A stretch of 64,000 bases of DNA, taken from assembly GCA_002964805.2 (NCBI GenBank), contig PUDQ02000016.1, positions 558,001-622,000 of the forward strand. Reading direction: 5' to 3'. How positions within the stretch are numbered: the first letter of the stretch is position 1; each line of letters opens with the position of its first letter. The notes beneath the pieces were generated by a model. It saw nothing but the letters and a program-made list of their open reading frames with translations. It was not told the DNA's origin and did no database searches. Positions 53,094 through 63,173 of the stretch are shown here, in pieces. The DNA is from Trametes villosa (Eukaryota; Basidiomycota; Agaricomycetes; Polyporales; Polyporaceae). The position numbers and the translations under genes were made by a program.

Positions 53094-53283
53094 GGCCAGT
53101 TGTTCTCACCAGGTCCGCGTTGCTCATGAGCCAGGTGTTACTCATCGGGCCATCACTCAGAAACCCGCCATTCCATGCCGTGTGCTCTCCTTCTCCCGCG
53201 AAGCCGCCCGGTTCGTCCAGTCCAGCGGAATTTTCTTGGAGTTCAGAAGGGAACGGGGGAAGACGCTGCGGATTGTCGCTCAT
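53053..53283 (-). CDS. Small LINE leader ORF overlapping the ORF1 start
   Basis: 76 codons beginning MSDNPQRLPPFPSELQENSA and overlapping the first 41 bases of ORF1 in another frame. It may be an upstream ORF, or the true ORF1 N-terminus joined by a frameshift or short intron. No domain recognised. Confidence 0.3.
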   Translation of the reverse strand: MSDNPQRLPPFPSELQENSAGLDEPGGFAGEGEHTAWNGGFLSDGPMSNTWLMSNADLVRTTGRARSPPRTESYLY

Positions 53284-54501
53284 AACGGTCGCCAGGGAGG
53301 GGAGAAGCAGCGAAGAGTGGATGGGGAGGGGAAGAGGAGCAAGCTCGCCAGCAGTATAAGGGAGCCCAGCTTGCATGCACTTTCCCGTGCTCTCGCGCCC
53401 GGCTTTCGGTTCGCGACTGCATTCCTGCTCCCGCGGGTGCTCGGTGACGTTCGATCGGGGCCACAGCAAGAGGGAGCGTTGCGAGTTCAGTAGGAGAAGT
53501 GCTCGATCTGGCACGGAGGAGGGCGCGATGAGCGCGCGTTGCGCGCGTTCGGCCCACGTGCCGCTTTCCCTTCCACGTGGTAAGCACGTTCGTTTCGCGT
53601 GGCCGGTAGTCGGGCCGATAGGAGGAGCCACAGGGCGTCATCATGTCCATGCACGGTCTAGACGTTACTTATCCCCGGTTCCTTGTGCCTCGACCCTCTG
53701 TTCCTGATCTCAGATTTGCGTTTAGGCGTCCCTCCCACTCCGATCCGTCCGGGGAGCGCGTGGCCCTGCCGTTCCTCTCACCATTCGCGTGGTAAGGCAT
53801 GCTTCGGGAGGTTTTGCCTTATCCTCTCCAGTCACGCAGTGCTGACACGGTCTCTAGGCACCTTTGGGCACTCCACGGACCGCCACCTTCTCAGTATCAT
53901 CGGGGTGGGGCGGCGCGGACGCCCGTTTGTTCACTTAACGCTTCACGACTCGCGCATAGAAAGGCCTGTCATGGTGGCAGGGTGCTCTATCCGTCGGGTT
54001 TTTGCTTACTGATCTTCGCTTACAGGTGTCAGTCTCGCGCGACCCTCGTGGGCCCGCCGGACGTGCGTTTTTTGCGGCTCCGGACTGCGGGAGCAGTCGT
54101 CAGAAGGCGGGGGTCCGTGAAGAGTCGGGCCGAGCACTAAATCGTAAGCCAATTTTCGTCAGGCTATCCCCGCGCTCCCAACAGACCCCGCCGGAGTTCA
54201 GCAGCCCGCTTACTCAGCATGATAGGGTAGAATACTCCGTTGTTTCAGCCGTTCGGTCACAGGATCATCGCCACTCGCTCTGTGCGATCCATGCGGTGCG
54301 TTTACACCCCGGTATAAACTTGGGGGGGGGCGTGGCTTACCGTCCGTTCGAGATGCCTCAGCACCACACGCCAGACGTTCCGCTGCTACCGCTGTTCCCT
54401 CAATATTTCCGCCGCTCTACGCTCACAGGAACTTTATGTGCCACACCTGTGCTCCAAGTGTTTCCGCCATCGTCCTCGCACCCCGGAGTCCTCCCCGTCC
54501 G
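53284..54501 (-). other. LINE 5' region between ORF1 and the first accessory ORF
   Basis: No long frame in the element direction. It has a run of eight G (plus strand) near 54329 and otherwise unremarkable GC-rich sequence. It could be untranslated leader or an internal promoter. Confidence 0.35.
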
Positions 54502-55026
54502 TTACTCTTCCAGTCTAATCTCCACGCTTTTCTCCAGGGGGATGTGCCTCGTGTGCGGGAGGAGGGGGAGCAGTGCAGTGCGAATGGCGGTCCTCCAGGG
54601 GCCGAGGCGCACGGTTACGCCTTCGACGTGCTTCACGCTGAGGTAGGCGTGCTCGACCTCCGCGAAAACGTCCTCGTTTCTGACGATGAACTCCGTGACG
54701 GCCAGCTCCAGGCACCGTATGCCCATGATTGTCCCTTCGAAGTCGAGTGGGGAGGATGTGTACACGGTCGGTGCGCGGCGGTTCGTCATCGTCGGGATAT
54801 TGCTAACGGGCTTCCTCAGCACGTTTATGCGGATACGGAGTCCAACTTCCAACGGGACGGAGGGCGGGATGGTCACATCGAGGTACGCCACCTCTCTGAT
54901 TTGACTTGAGTGCGGCAGGTGAGCTGGAGCTCTTCCTCGCAGCTTAGCATGGATGAGGGTGGGTGGCATGCTGAGGCAAGCGGCAGCTGGGGCGAAGGGG
55001 AGTTTTAAGGTTGGTGCACGGTCCAC
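54502..55026 (-). CDS. LINE accessory ORF A, paralogue of 56390-56905
   Basis: 174 codons from MDRAPTLKLPFAP; an internal Met (MPPTLIHAKLRG) could be the true start. It aligns by eye with the protein at 56390-56905 along most of its length: V-A-Y-L-D-V-T-I-P-P-S-V-P-L-E-V-G-L with D-L-T-Y-I-P-P-M-P-L-R-I-G-L; EGTIMGIRCLELAVTEFIV with VGTITGIRAMEQEITEFVV; N-E-D-V-F-A-E-V-E with H-E-D-D-R-D-A-G-W; and Y-L-S-V-K-H-V-E-G-V-T-V-R-L with C-I-A-V-P-H-V-Q-G-A-T-V-D-L. The alternating hydrophobic pattern suggests a small beta-rich fold. No known family comes to mind. It sits in the 5' part of the LINE, same strand as ORF1 and ORF2. Confidence 0.6.
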   Translation of the reverse strand: MDRAPTLKLPFAPAAACLSMPPTLIHAKLRGRAPAHLPHSSQIREVAYLDVTIPPSVPLEVGLRIRINVLRKPVSNIPTMTNRRAPTVYTSSPLDFEGTIMGIRCLELAVTEFIVRNEDVFAEVEHAYLSVKHVEGVTVRLGPWRTAIRTALLPLLPHTRHIPLEKSVEIRLEE

Positions 55027-55237
55027 GTCCTTTATATACAGGCAGACAGTGACTTTGCCTCTGTTGTGGCATTTTGCAGAGCTGGGACGCGTGTTTCAGA
55101 ATATTCTGTCCAAGATAGCAGCCATGATGATAAACATTGCATGGTTTATGGGCTGGTATGTCATGTGCCTTTTGGTGCAGTTGGGCAATGGTTTGGTTTA
55201 GGGGGGTGCTGAGTGGTATGTGCTCTTCTTATATTAG

Positions 55238-55323
55238 CTCGACGCCGCGTGCGGACGCTCGACGCCGCGTGCGGACGCTCGACGCCGCGTGCGGACGCTC
55301 GACGCCGCCTGCGGACGCTCGAC
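55238..55323. repeat. 20-bp tandem repeat, 4.3 copies
   Basis: CTCGACGCCGCGTGCGGACG repeats four times with one substitution in the fourth copy, plus a partial fifth. It lies between the two accessory ORFs of the LINE. Confidence 0.92.
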
Positions 55324-56389
55324 TTATATATGTGCTCAGCTCAGTTGTAGGTGGTTGTCTGTCCATCAGCTGTGAAGTGGTTCAGGGCAGGTCTGTCTTT
55401 GGTCACATGGCACTTCTCATTTCTAGTATGGGTTTTACTGTGTAGGCTCACGCCATTACACAAAGCCAGTGCTGTGTACTTAGAGGTGGCAGGGCTTCGT
55501 TTGTGAGCCAAACTCGTACTGAGTATTAGAGCTGCTGCTTGTTGATTGGTTTCTGATGTGGTCTTAGGTCGCGTTCAGTGGTAGGAAGGGCGTACTTCTC
55601 GTACCAGTTGTATGTATTATCACTGCACCAGTTTTGCAGAAGTGACAGTGTTGCAAGATCCGCTTCTTACTCAAGAATTTCATGTACCAGGTCTCCTCAG
55701 CAATGCACGGTTTTCAGGAATGTGTATCAGCCTGCTCTGTGTGTATGTGCAGAGTTTCATGCTGCCTGCGTGAGTGTAAACGGATTTCATTAAGTAACAC
55801 TGTTCGACTTGACCATCAGCGTCCATCGGCGGCTAGCGCCAACATTGGCGGTGCTCGGTTTGCCTAGTACCTTTACTGGGTACCGTCGGACTCCTCTCAG
55901 CGCTTTGGGGGCTATATTTACATCATCCGGTCGCGTTCCGGTATTTTCCAATGCGTGGTACGACGGTGGGAGCACAAGTTTTGCTACGTGCGCTTTACCG
56001 CGGGGAGCTTTTGCACACTATTGCGGACATTGTCGACACTATGTGTCACATCCCCCATTTGCGAAATCGCGCGAGTAGTCGGTCAGAAGTAACGCGGATA
56101 TTTTGAGTGGGTGTCAGAGTTTTGCCACACCGAGTCAGTGACAGTAGCGAGGCTTGTATGGGGCGCTTGTCTAACATCAGGTTGTCGCTCACGGGGGGTG
56201 CGGCATCACGGAAGCTTCACATTTGCAAGGTAGTGGTCACGCGTAGCAGTACATCATGTCTATTTAGCGGCCAGAGTGTTCTGGCTGAGCTCGATGCTCG
56301 TGCGTCAGGAGGGCGCGTGGGCTAGCCAGGTGCAATAGTGACTCAGTGCCATGTTTCGGAAAGCCTGCTTAGGGGGGTTCTTACCTCGC
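55324..56389 (-). other. LINE 5' region between the two accessory ORFs
   Basis: AT-richer than the rest of the element, with no frame of note in the element direction. No homology to the coding parts was seen. Confidence 0.4.
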
Positions 56390-56905
56390 TCAGTCCCATC
56401 TCATCACCGGGTCCGGCTCATCCGACCGCCAGACACGGACGTTGTCGGTGATCACGGGGTCGTTTTCGACATAGATGGTCCGGGATTTGGCGAGGTAGGG
56501 GAAAGCGATCCAGCGCAAGAGTCGGAGCCAGGCCGGCAGGTCGACGGTGGCGCCTTGGACGTGCGGGACAGCAATGCAAGCGTTCTTCACCCATCCAGCA
56601 TCGCGGTCGTCCTCATGCATGACGACGAACTCCGTGATCTCCTGCTCCATGGCGCGGATCCCGGTGATTGTGCCGACGATGCCGGTCGATTTGGCGACGT
56701 ACGGGTCGGGGCCACCGCGCGGAGGGGTGCGGAAGCCTCGGTCCTCAATTTCATGGATCCTAACAGTCAATCCGATTCGCAGCGGCATAGGGGGGATGTA
56801 GGTGAGGTCGTAATAGTGGGTCTCCCCTGGGATCCGACCTTCGTAGTCGAGCAGACGGGGGACGGCGCCCCGTTTCTTTGCGTAGAGGAGGACTTGTTCG
56901 TACAT
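56390..56905 (-). CDS. LINE accessory ORF B, paralogue of 54502-55026
   Basis: 171 codons from MYEQVLLYAKKRGAVPRLLD to a stop at 56390. Conserved blocks shared with accessory ORF A are listed there; the spacing is nearly the same, so one arose by duplication of the other or both were acquired together. The C-terminal part (RTIYVENDPVITDNVRVWRS) has no counterpart beyond a few residues. No signal peptide, zinc site or catalytic motif is visible. The frame is clean over its whole length, which argues for recent selection. Confidence 0.6.
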   Translation of the reverse strand: MYEQVLLYAKKRGAVPRLLDYEGRIPGETHYYDLTYIPPMPLRIGLTVRIHEIEDRGFRTPPRGGPDPYVAKSTGIVGTITGIRAMEQEITEFVVMHEDDRDAGWVKNACIAVPHVQGATVDLPAWLRLLRWIAFPYLAKSRTIYVENDPVITDNVRVWRSDEPDPVMRWD

Positions 56906-57464
56906 CGCAGTTGGGAGAGGGTGTAGGTAGAGTCCGGGCAGCTCACAGTGCCATACTTATACCCTTTCTCAACGGTGTCTCACGGTGGGTGAGGCCTTCC
57001 CTGCTCGCGATCTTTCACAGGCTTGTCAGTTCCCGGGCTGAGGCTTTCGTGGGATCCAGTCCGTGTGGTGCTTCATCTGCTCAGAGGGGCAGTATGAGTG
57101 GTGGTGGCCGTGCACTCGTAAGTTTTCTAGCCTAAGCAGCGGCATCCGGTTGTTCATCGCTGTGTCCCGCGGGGTGCGTCCGTTGCATTGCTCATAGGGG
57201 CCTTACGTTTTTTGGGTTTCTCGTCAGCGCCACCGGATGGTCGGCGAGCGCTCAGCCCAACGAGTATCATGGCTTGGGCTTAGGTGTGTTGCGTCCTCCG
57301 CAGGGCTCGAGGGGCCACTACGTCGTTTACGCGGTCTCATCTCTCTCGCTACACGGCCTCAGAGTTTGCTTAGTTACCATGCTGTGTCTTTTGTCGCCTT
57401 CCGCACGCTTGGGGGAGCGTGGGAAAAACGGTTATGGTGGTGGTGCGAGTCAGAGGAGCCCCCC
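56906..57464 (-). other. LINE 5' UTR / promoter region
   Basis: From the 5' end (run of G on the element strand next to the duplication at 57465) to accessory ORF B. LINE internal promoters normally lie here; no motif was recognised. Confidence 0.4.
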
Positions 57465-57481
57465 CACTTGAGGGCGACTTT
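57465..57481. repeat. Target-site duplication at the 5' end of the LINE
   Basis: CACTTGAGGGCGACTTT, identical to 44453-44469. Confidence 0.88.
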
Positions 57482-58861
57482 GTCAGACTCTACCCTTCCA
57501 ATCTCTCGCTGCTAAAAGGTTTCCCTATAAAAACCCTCCACCCTGCTCGTCAAGAGGCATAGCGTCCTTGTCTCTTCCCACCATCATGTAACTTCCGCGA
57601 TACAGCCTCCCCAACGCTCTACCTCTACATGGCCCTGACACTTCTGCTCGGCCTCTCGGCTCCTGGTGCTAGTACTAGGCCTCTCGGACTCAAGCACGGT
57701 CGCAGCCGCCTATTGCAGGCATCGATGGATGTAGGAGGGCTGGGAGTCATCAACTGGTGAGTAAGGTATGCATATATGCGCATATACTCGCATCTTTAGT
57801 CCAAGATCCGACACACTCACCAACGATACAGCCTTGTGAGTACTATTTTCTCTCTTTCGATCGATAAGACGCTCAGTGCTCGCAGGGGCTCTTTTTGCCT
57901 CCTGGAGTCCCTCTCTCATAGTTACCGTGCGTACGTTTTGCCTCTTCGCTCCGTCTGGCACCATACTGTGATATCTGATCCTCACGCTGATCCCGCGTGT
58001 TCACAGGCTTCCCACTCCGAGTCCGGTCCGCCCAACTGCCCTACATATGTGTCGCCCGACTTCCGTGATGGGCCGCATGAGGGCCCCGATGTAATATTAT
58101 TTTCATTCTATATATCGCATTATCATGCTGCACCGTATGCATGGTGCACACCTCGCGCCCGAGCCATGCACCGCCGCGCGTCGGGACTGCCCCGGAGGCG
58201 TGCTCTCGCCTGTGCATGCAGCATCCGCGTGAATATGTGAGCTGTGCTATGGTACCACTAGCAATTGAATACGGTTCGCTACAATCTCTGGCACGACGCG
58301 ATACAGAGCCTGCCAGAACGCTACAGCGACCCATGCGCAGCGCTGCAGCGCGAGACAAGACCAGGCGCGAGAGCCTGTCTCCCGCTACAGACCGTCGCGC
58401 CACCTCTTGCAGCGTCCTGGAATCCGCTACGCTGAGCTAGTAGAGCCCATGGCCTCGCGTCAGCTATCAATCTTGGACTACGAATGCTACAGCGTACTAC
58501 TTAGGCTATAGCGTCTTACCGCTGCCTGTATCCTTCATACCCACTTTGCTGATGCAGGAGGATGCATACGTCGGAGGCGGGGCTAGCTTGTAGGTTAAAC
58601 GTTGAACGTTGGGTCAGAATCGAATGAAACCGGTACTCTGCCCTCCGCGCCGACCCGTACAACCAGAATATGAAGAAATCAAGCAGAACGGGCGTGTGAT
58701 TGGGGAGATATCGTCGACGCGCGGTGGAGGTCGCGGGGAGAGGACTCGGTGTGCGCAATTGGCGCTGTTTGGCCCAAACGACAAGCGCGCTGAAAAAGGC
58801 TGAAAACGGCTGTAAGTAGCGCTCGCACATGGTGCCGGCGCCAATTGCTCTTTTCCTCGTC
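57482..58861. other. Region between the LINE and the MULE
   Basis: Apart from the TATA-like site and the possible short signal-peptide frame at 57629, I see no gene. AT-rich alternating TATGCATATATGCGCATATA lies near 57767-57788. Confidence 0.4.
57526..57533 (+). promoter_or_regulatory. TATA-box-like site
   Basis: CCCTATAAAAACC is a good TATA match. It is followed by a pyrimidine-rich stretch and, at 57629, by an ATG opening MALTLLLGLSAPGAS, which resembles a short signal peptide. A small gene may begin here but I could not build its later exons. The LINE inserted only 45 bp upstream. Confidence 0.35.
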
Positions 58862-58870
58862 CTCCCTCGG
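58862..58870. repeat. Left target-site duplication of the MULE (CTCCCTCGG)
   Basis: Exact 9-bp repeat of 63165-63173, as expected for Mutator-like elements. Confidence 0.93.
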
Positions 58871-59103
58871 ACTTGACGTTAACGGCCCAGCCGTTTGTCA
58901 CGGGCGTTCAAACCCCGCTGTGGCTGCATCACCGTAGCGCCCGCCCGCCACCGCCACTCGTCCCGACATAGTGGCCCCGCCCTCGCGCGCGCCCCCTCGC
59001 CTCGCGCGACCCCGCGCGCGACCATCGCGACCCCGCGCCACCTCGCGCGCACTCGCGCACCTCGCGCACCCTCGCGCGCGCGCGCGCGCCTACGGCCCGG
59101 CGC
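58871..59103. repeat. Left terminal inverted repeat of the MULE
   Basis: Inverted copy of 62933-63164. The inner half is very rich in CGCGC and CTCGCGCG runs. Confidence 0.93.
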
Positions 59104-59155
59104 ACACTATTTAGCTGTATTTGTAGCTGTGTTACAGTTAGATCGAATATACATT

Positions 59156-62100
59156 TCAGTGGTACCCGTAGACATAAGTCGGTTTAGGGTCACCGCGGCG
59201 CACGGCGTTCGCCATAGGCAGCGTCCGGCGCGTTTTGTGGCGCTCGAGGTCCCTCGTCCAACGTAGCACACCCTTCAGGCCTTTTTTCGCCTCCGCCACA
59301 CGAATATGGCTGTCCGCGAGGTCGCGCCGCTCTTGTACCAACCCAATACCGCGCGCAAGCGCTTCCTTGATGTCCGCAATCTCCCAGTCCTGCACGTCCG
59401 AGCGGCTGAGGCTGCCGGACCACTGGACCGAGTCCCGCGCAGTCTTCAAGATCCAGCGCACGGAGCTCCTAGCCGCTTTCTTGGCGTTGGGCAAGAAGAG
59501 CGCGTCTTGATAGCGCTCCTGGTCCGTGTAGATGGCAATCGCTTGATGGAGAAGCCGTTGGACTTCATCTGCCTCGCGCTGGTCTTCATCGTCGAGCTGA
59601 ATATATTTAATCAATAGTAATGGACGCAATTATAGGGCATTCCTACCTCGAAGCCGGCACCATCACCTGCGCGCGTGCGGAACATCCCATCCGAGCCCGT
59701 TGGGGGTGCTCTTCCCGGAGACGAACAGAGCTAGAAGGCAATCTGTTAGCACAGAGCTCCAAGCCCGATAGATGTAACGCACCGAAGCAGTGGACTGGTA
59801 TCCATCAGTCTCTACATCGGGGATGTTGACATCGGTGTCTTCGGCAGCCGCGCGCACCACGGGCCTAACTATAGGCGGACGCGCCCTCATGCGCGCAATC
59901 CAGGAGTGATCGCGCATGCTCTCAGGCGGGGGAGCGGTGACTCCATTGATGGGGACGACGTAGAAGGGAGGGATGTGGTAGCGGACCGCTTCTACCCACC
60001 ACTTCGCACTCATGGGGCCGGCAGCCTTGACGAGGTGCTTGCACAGCAGATGTGCATGGAACTTCTGATTTCCGCAGGTGCAGGTCCAGCGTGCCAGGCT
60101 CGTTCGGTAGGAGCCTACAATCGGGATCCTAGCAAGACGCTTCCACGCGCGCCGGAGATCCTTCTGGACATTGGAGGGGCGGGCGGCCCGGGACGCGCGC
60201 GGGTTCTTCAGAAGCGCCTCCAGCTTCAGCCGGTATGGTGTCAAGCCTTTCGTGATGATCGAATACTGCGCGAAATCGACGGCGGGACGATTGTATCGGG
60301 GAAGGACCTGCCGTTTGATTCCGCGCCAGAGAGCCTCCACGATCATTGTGGTCCGCTTGCGGGGAATGCTTGATGGACATGCTGATCGCGCCCAGAGGAC
60401 CCAGCGCTCCGGGCGGTACCACGAGTTCCACAGGTACGCCCAAACCTCTGCTAGGTGGTTCAGATGGCAGTGGTGGTACATCTCCGAAACAGCGTCCCGG
60501 TGGATGTTCTCGGCTGATCGCGGCTGAAGATGCCGCTCAGGAAGGAGGGGGTGTAGGGATGCGTGCTTGGCATAGAGGCGGTAAATGGGAATGCGGTGCG
60601 CAGCCGGGCAGAATTGGTAGGCAGGATCAGTTGGCCGCGGTCCGCTTTCGGAGGGAAGGGCATCAGCCTGGTTGATGCCGGCGTTGTCTCGGGCAAGGGC
60701 CTCGACCTCGTGCCGCAGATCCCCAGCGTCGGAGTCGGCGGCGTCCCACTCAGCGTCCGAGTACCAGGCACCGCCGTCATCAGCGGCGGAGGCCTCCATT
60801 GCCTCGGCCTCGTCCGTCCAGAACATCCCGCTCTCGCTGCGCTCGTCGTCGTCACTAGCCGCTGGAGCATCCGAGTCCTCAGGCACTGGTGGCTTGTTCC
60901 TGCAGGCTGCATCGACGCCGGAGGGCCGCGCGCTGCCTGTACTTGCCATGAGAACGTCAAAAGAGTCCGGGTGATCAGAATCTGATGAGGAGTCCTCCCG
61001 CAATGCGTTGGCAATGGCTGTGGCGGACAAGCGGATCGGAGGCACCGCCTGAGTCTCCACCGGAGGTATGTGATCGAGGGTAAGCCGGACACGGCGGAGG
61101 GGACGCGCAGGCGGCGGCGGTAACTGAAACCCAGGGAAACGGTACATCAGACAGCGCTCCGGAAGCAGATGCTGAATGCAGCTCACCGTGTCGCCCGCGG
61201 GGCGCTGAGACGCGGGGACGAACTCAGTGTCGATGAAGCTGAATAGGTGATTGGCCGCCTGAGAATTGTACGGTGCAGGCGTGCTCTTGTTCTTGGTGAG
61301 GCGCTGTTTGCATGCCCGGAGACCGTGCCAGAAACAAAGCTGATGCTTCGCTTCGTCCCACGTTGCACGCATCGCGCCAATCTCGGACCAGTCCTTATCC
61401 GAGAGCGTGAACTCGGGCTTAACGCCCAGATCCTTTAGTTGCCCCAGGAAGCGTTCAAGAACAGTCTGCTTTGCACCCGGAAGCGCGTGCTCGGTCGTGC
61501 GGATGAACAGGAACGCGAGCGGAAGTCCGAATCCATCGGCGTCTGCGACCGCGGCGAACAGCTCGAAATTGCCGCCGTTTGTGTTCCCTATATCCGTCAC
61601 CACGTGAGCGTCACAGGAATCTTCGATGAATCTGTCCCACGAACATGTTGAATCCATCGCTAACTCTTGCGTGTTCGCCGCCCATCCGTCAATGAAATCC
61701 TTCACATAGAATGCCACTAGCTCGGTCCCTGGCTCGGCTTCGATTTCCATCTGGACGACATCATACTCCTCTCCTTTCGTCTTCAGAAACTCTCTCGCGG
61801 ACTCCAGAGGGCTACCCGCAAGTCGCCACTGCTTGCGGGTCACAACCTGCCAGTAGTAGTACACCGATTTCTCGGTGAACGTGATTGGTCGCCGGCTCTT
61901 GTCAGCGCGCCGTCGAGCCATCTCGACGTTCGTGATATGGCTCCACATCTAAAGTAAGTAGATCAGAACCGTGTTCCTGGCTCACGCAGCTTGATGCACT
62001 CACATCACCTGGAACCTGGGCCTCGGCTTGTTTCTCAATGTAGCGTTTCCATTCCTCCGGGAGCTCGATGTCCGTATACGGTAGGTGCGTCTCGAGATGT

Positions 62101-62788
62101 TTGACCGTAACGTCAATGACGTCGGACGCGTCGCTCACCCGCAGATGCAACCACCCGTGGCAAGCGAAGCGCGACATGCGGCGGCGGTCGCGCGCTTTGT
62201 CGCCCTTATCGACCTTCGGCTTCTTGTCACGGTCCGCCGACTGGCAGCAGCTGTACGAGTACACGGTAGCCCCGGTACGCTTCTTCTTTTTCTTCCCTTC
62301 GCGCCTGGACACTTACCCATCAATAATTGCAGCCTTTAATGAAACCAGATCACGTACGCCCAACGCAGCAGCATTGCCTCGCCTATGTTCGCCGACAGAT
62401 CGTGTGCGCGCTCGGCGCGCGTACGGCCCACTCGTGCCTCAGCGCCGACGTCAACCTTCCAGTTCTGGAGATGACACGGGTTCTCCTCAGCCTCGCGGAG
62501 ACGCGCGAGAAGATCCTCAAGCGCGATCGCAGGCTGTCCCTCCGGAAAGCCTTCCACCGGCACCTCCGGATCCTCTCGCCCTCCGCCGTCTTCTTCAGGT
62601 CCAGGCTGGCCGGTATTGTCAGGCTGCTTCCGCTTCCGGTGTTTGCGCTGGCGCTCCGCCATCCGCTCCCGACACGGACTGCAAGACACTGAGTAGTCGC
62701 TGTCTTTTGCACCGCCGGAATTGATCTTCTTCAGGAACTCTTTGGGCGGCTTCACCTGCCCGCATTCTTTGCACTTGCGAGGGTCCAT
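59156..62788 (-). CDS. MULE transposase with SWIM zinc finger
   Basis: Start at ATG 62788 (MDPRKCKECGQVKPPKEF). Introns 62305-62357 and 61949-62003 join three exons in frame; a last exon (about 59590-59156, starting LDDEDQREADEVQRLLHQA) follows an intron whose donor is uncertain. The N-terminus has a small C-x2-C...C-x2-C site (KCKEC, SCSPCRER), a basic part and the FLYWCH/FAR1-like segment (YSCCQSADRDKK, RFACHGWLHLRV). The core shows the MULE acid triad: D in ELAMDSTCSW, D in TLSDKDWSEIGAMRATWDEA, followed by H-Q-L-C-F-W-H, and E in TTMIVEALWRGIK. A SWIM finger (WTCTCGNQKFHAHLLCKHLV, C-x-C...C-x-H) follows. All key residues are present; the frame is open, so the element may be autonomous. 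Confidence 0.9.
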
Positions 62789-62932
62789 GAGGGCGGTAGG
62801 GGGGGGGGGGACGAAGTCCAGAGGTACAAAAGTGCAAACTTCATCCATTGCACAGTTTGTCGCTCTCGATATTCTAGCTAATATCTGGTTTATTACAGGA
62901 CTTGTAATCTACTACACAGCGTATCTAATCAG

Positions 62933-63164
62933 CGCGCCGGGCCGTAGGCGCGCGCGCGCGCGAGGATGCGCGAGGTGCGCGAGTGCGCGCGAGGTGGCGC
63001 GGGGTCGCGATGGTCGCGCGCGGGGTCGCGCGAGGCGAGGGGGCGCGCGCGAGGGCGGGGCCACTATGTCGGGACGAGTGGCGGTGGCGGGCGGGCGCTA
63101 CGGTGATGCAGCCACAGCGGGGTTTGAACGCCCGTGACAAACGGCTGGGCCGTTAACGTCAAGT
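62933..63164. repeat. Right terminal inverted repeat of the MULE
   Basis: Inverted copy of 58871-59103. The target duplication CTCCCTCGG follows directly at 63165-63173. Confidence 0.93.
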
Positions 63165-63173
63165 CTCCCTCGG

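Larger units (their letters stand above)
44470..57464 (-). mobile_element. LINE (non-LTR retrotransposon), about 13 kb, four or more ORFs
   Basis: The 17-bp duplication at both borders, a short A-run at the 3' end (TTTT at 44470-44473 on the plus strand) and a 5' end starting with a run of G are all expected for target-primed reverse transcription. ORF2 (44656-49833) and ORF1 (50433-53093) lie in the usual order. The 5' region of about 4.4 kb is exceptional: it has two mutually similar small ORFs (54502-55026 and 56390-56905) and a 20-bp tandem array. Domain content (endonuclease, reverse transcriptase, RNase H) fits the Tad-like LINEs of fungi, which are usually about half this length. Confidence 0.8.
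58871..63164 (-). mobile_element. Complete Mutator-like element (MULE), 4.3 kb
   Basis: Ends start ACTTGACGTTAACGG and are inverted repeats of about 232 bp (58871-59103 and 62933-63164). A perfect 9-bp duplication CTCCCTCGG surrounds it. It encodes one multi-exon transposase on the minus strand. TIR length, duplication length and transposase all agree with the MULE class. Confidence 0.95.

Noticed and set aside
58895..59266. Arg/Ala/Thr-rich frame repeated near 62925-63140
   Set aside because: Explained by the MULE terminal inverted repeats.
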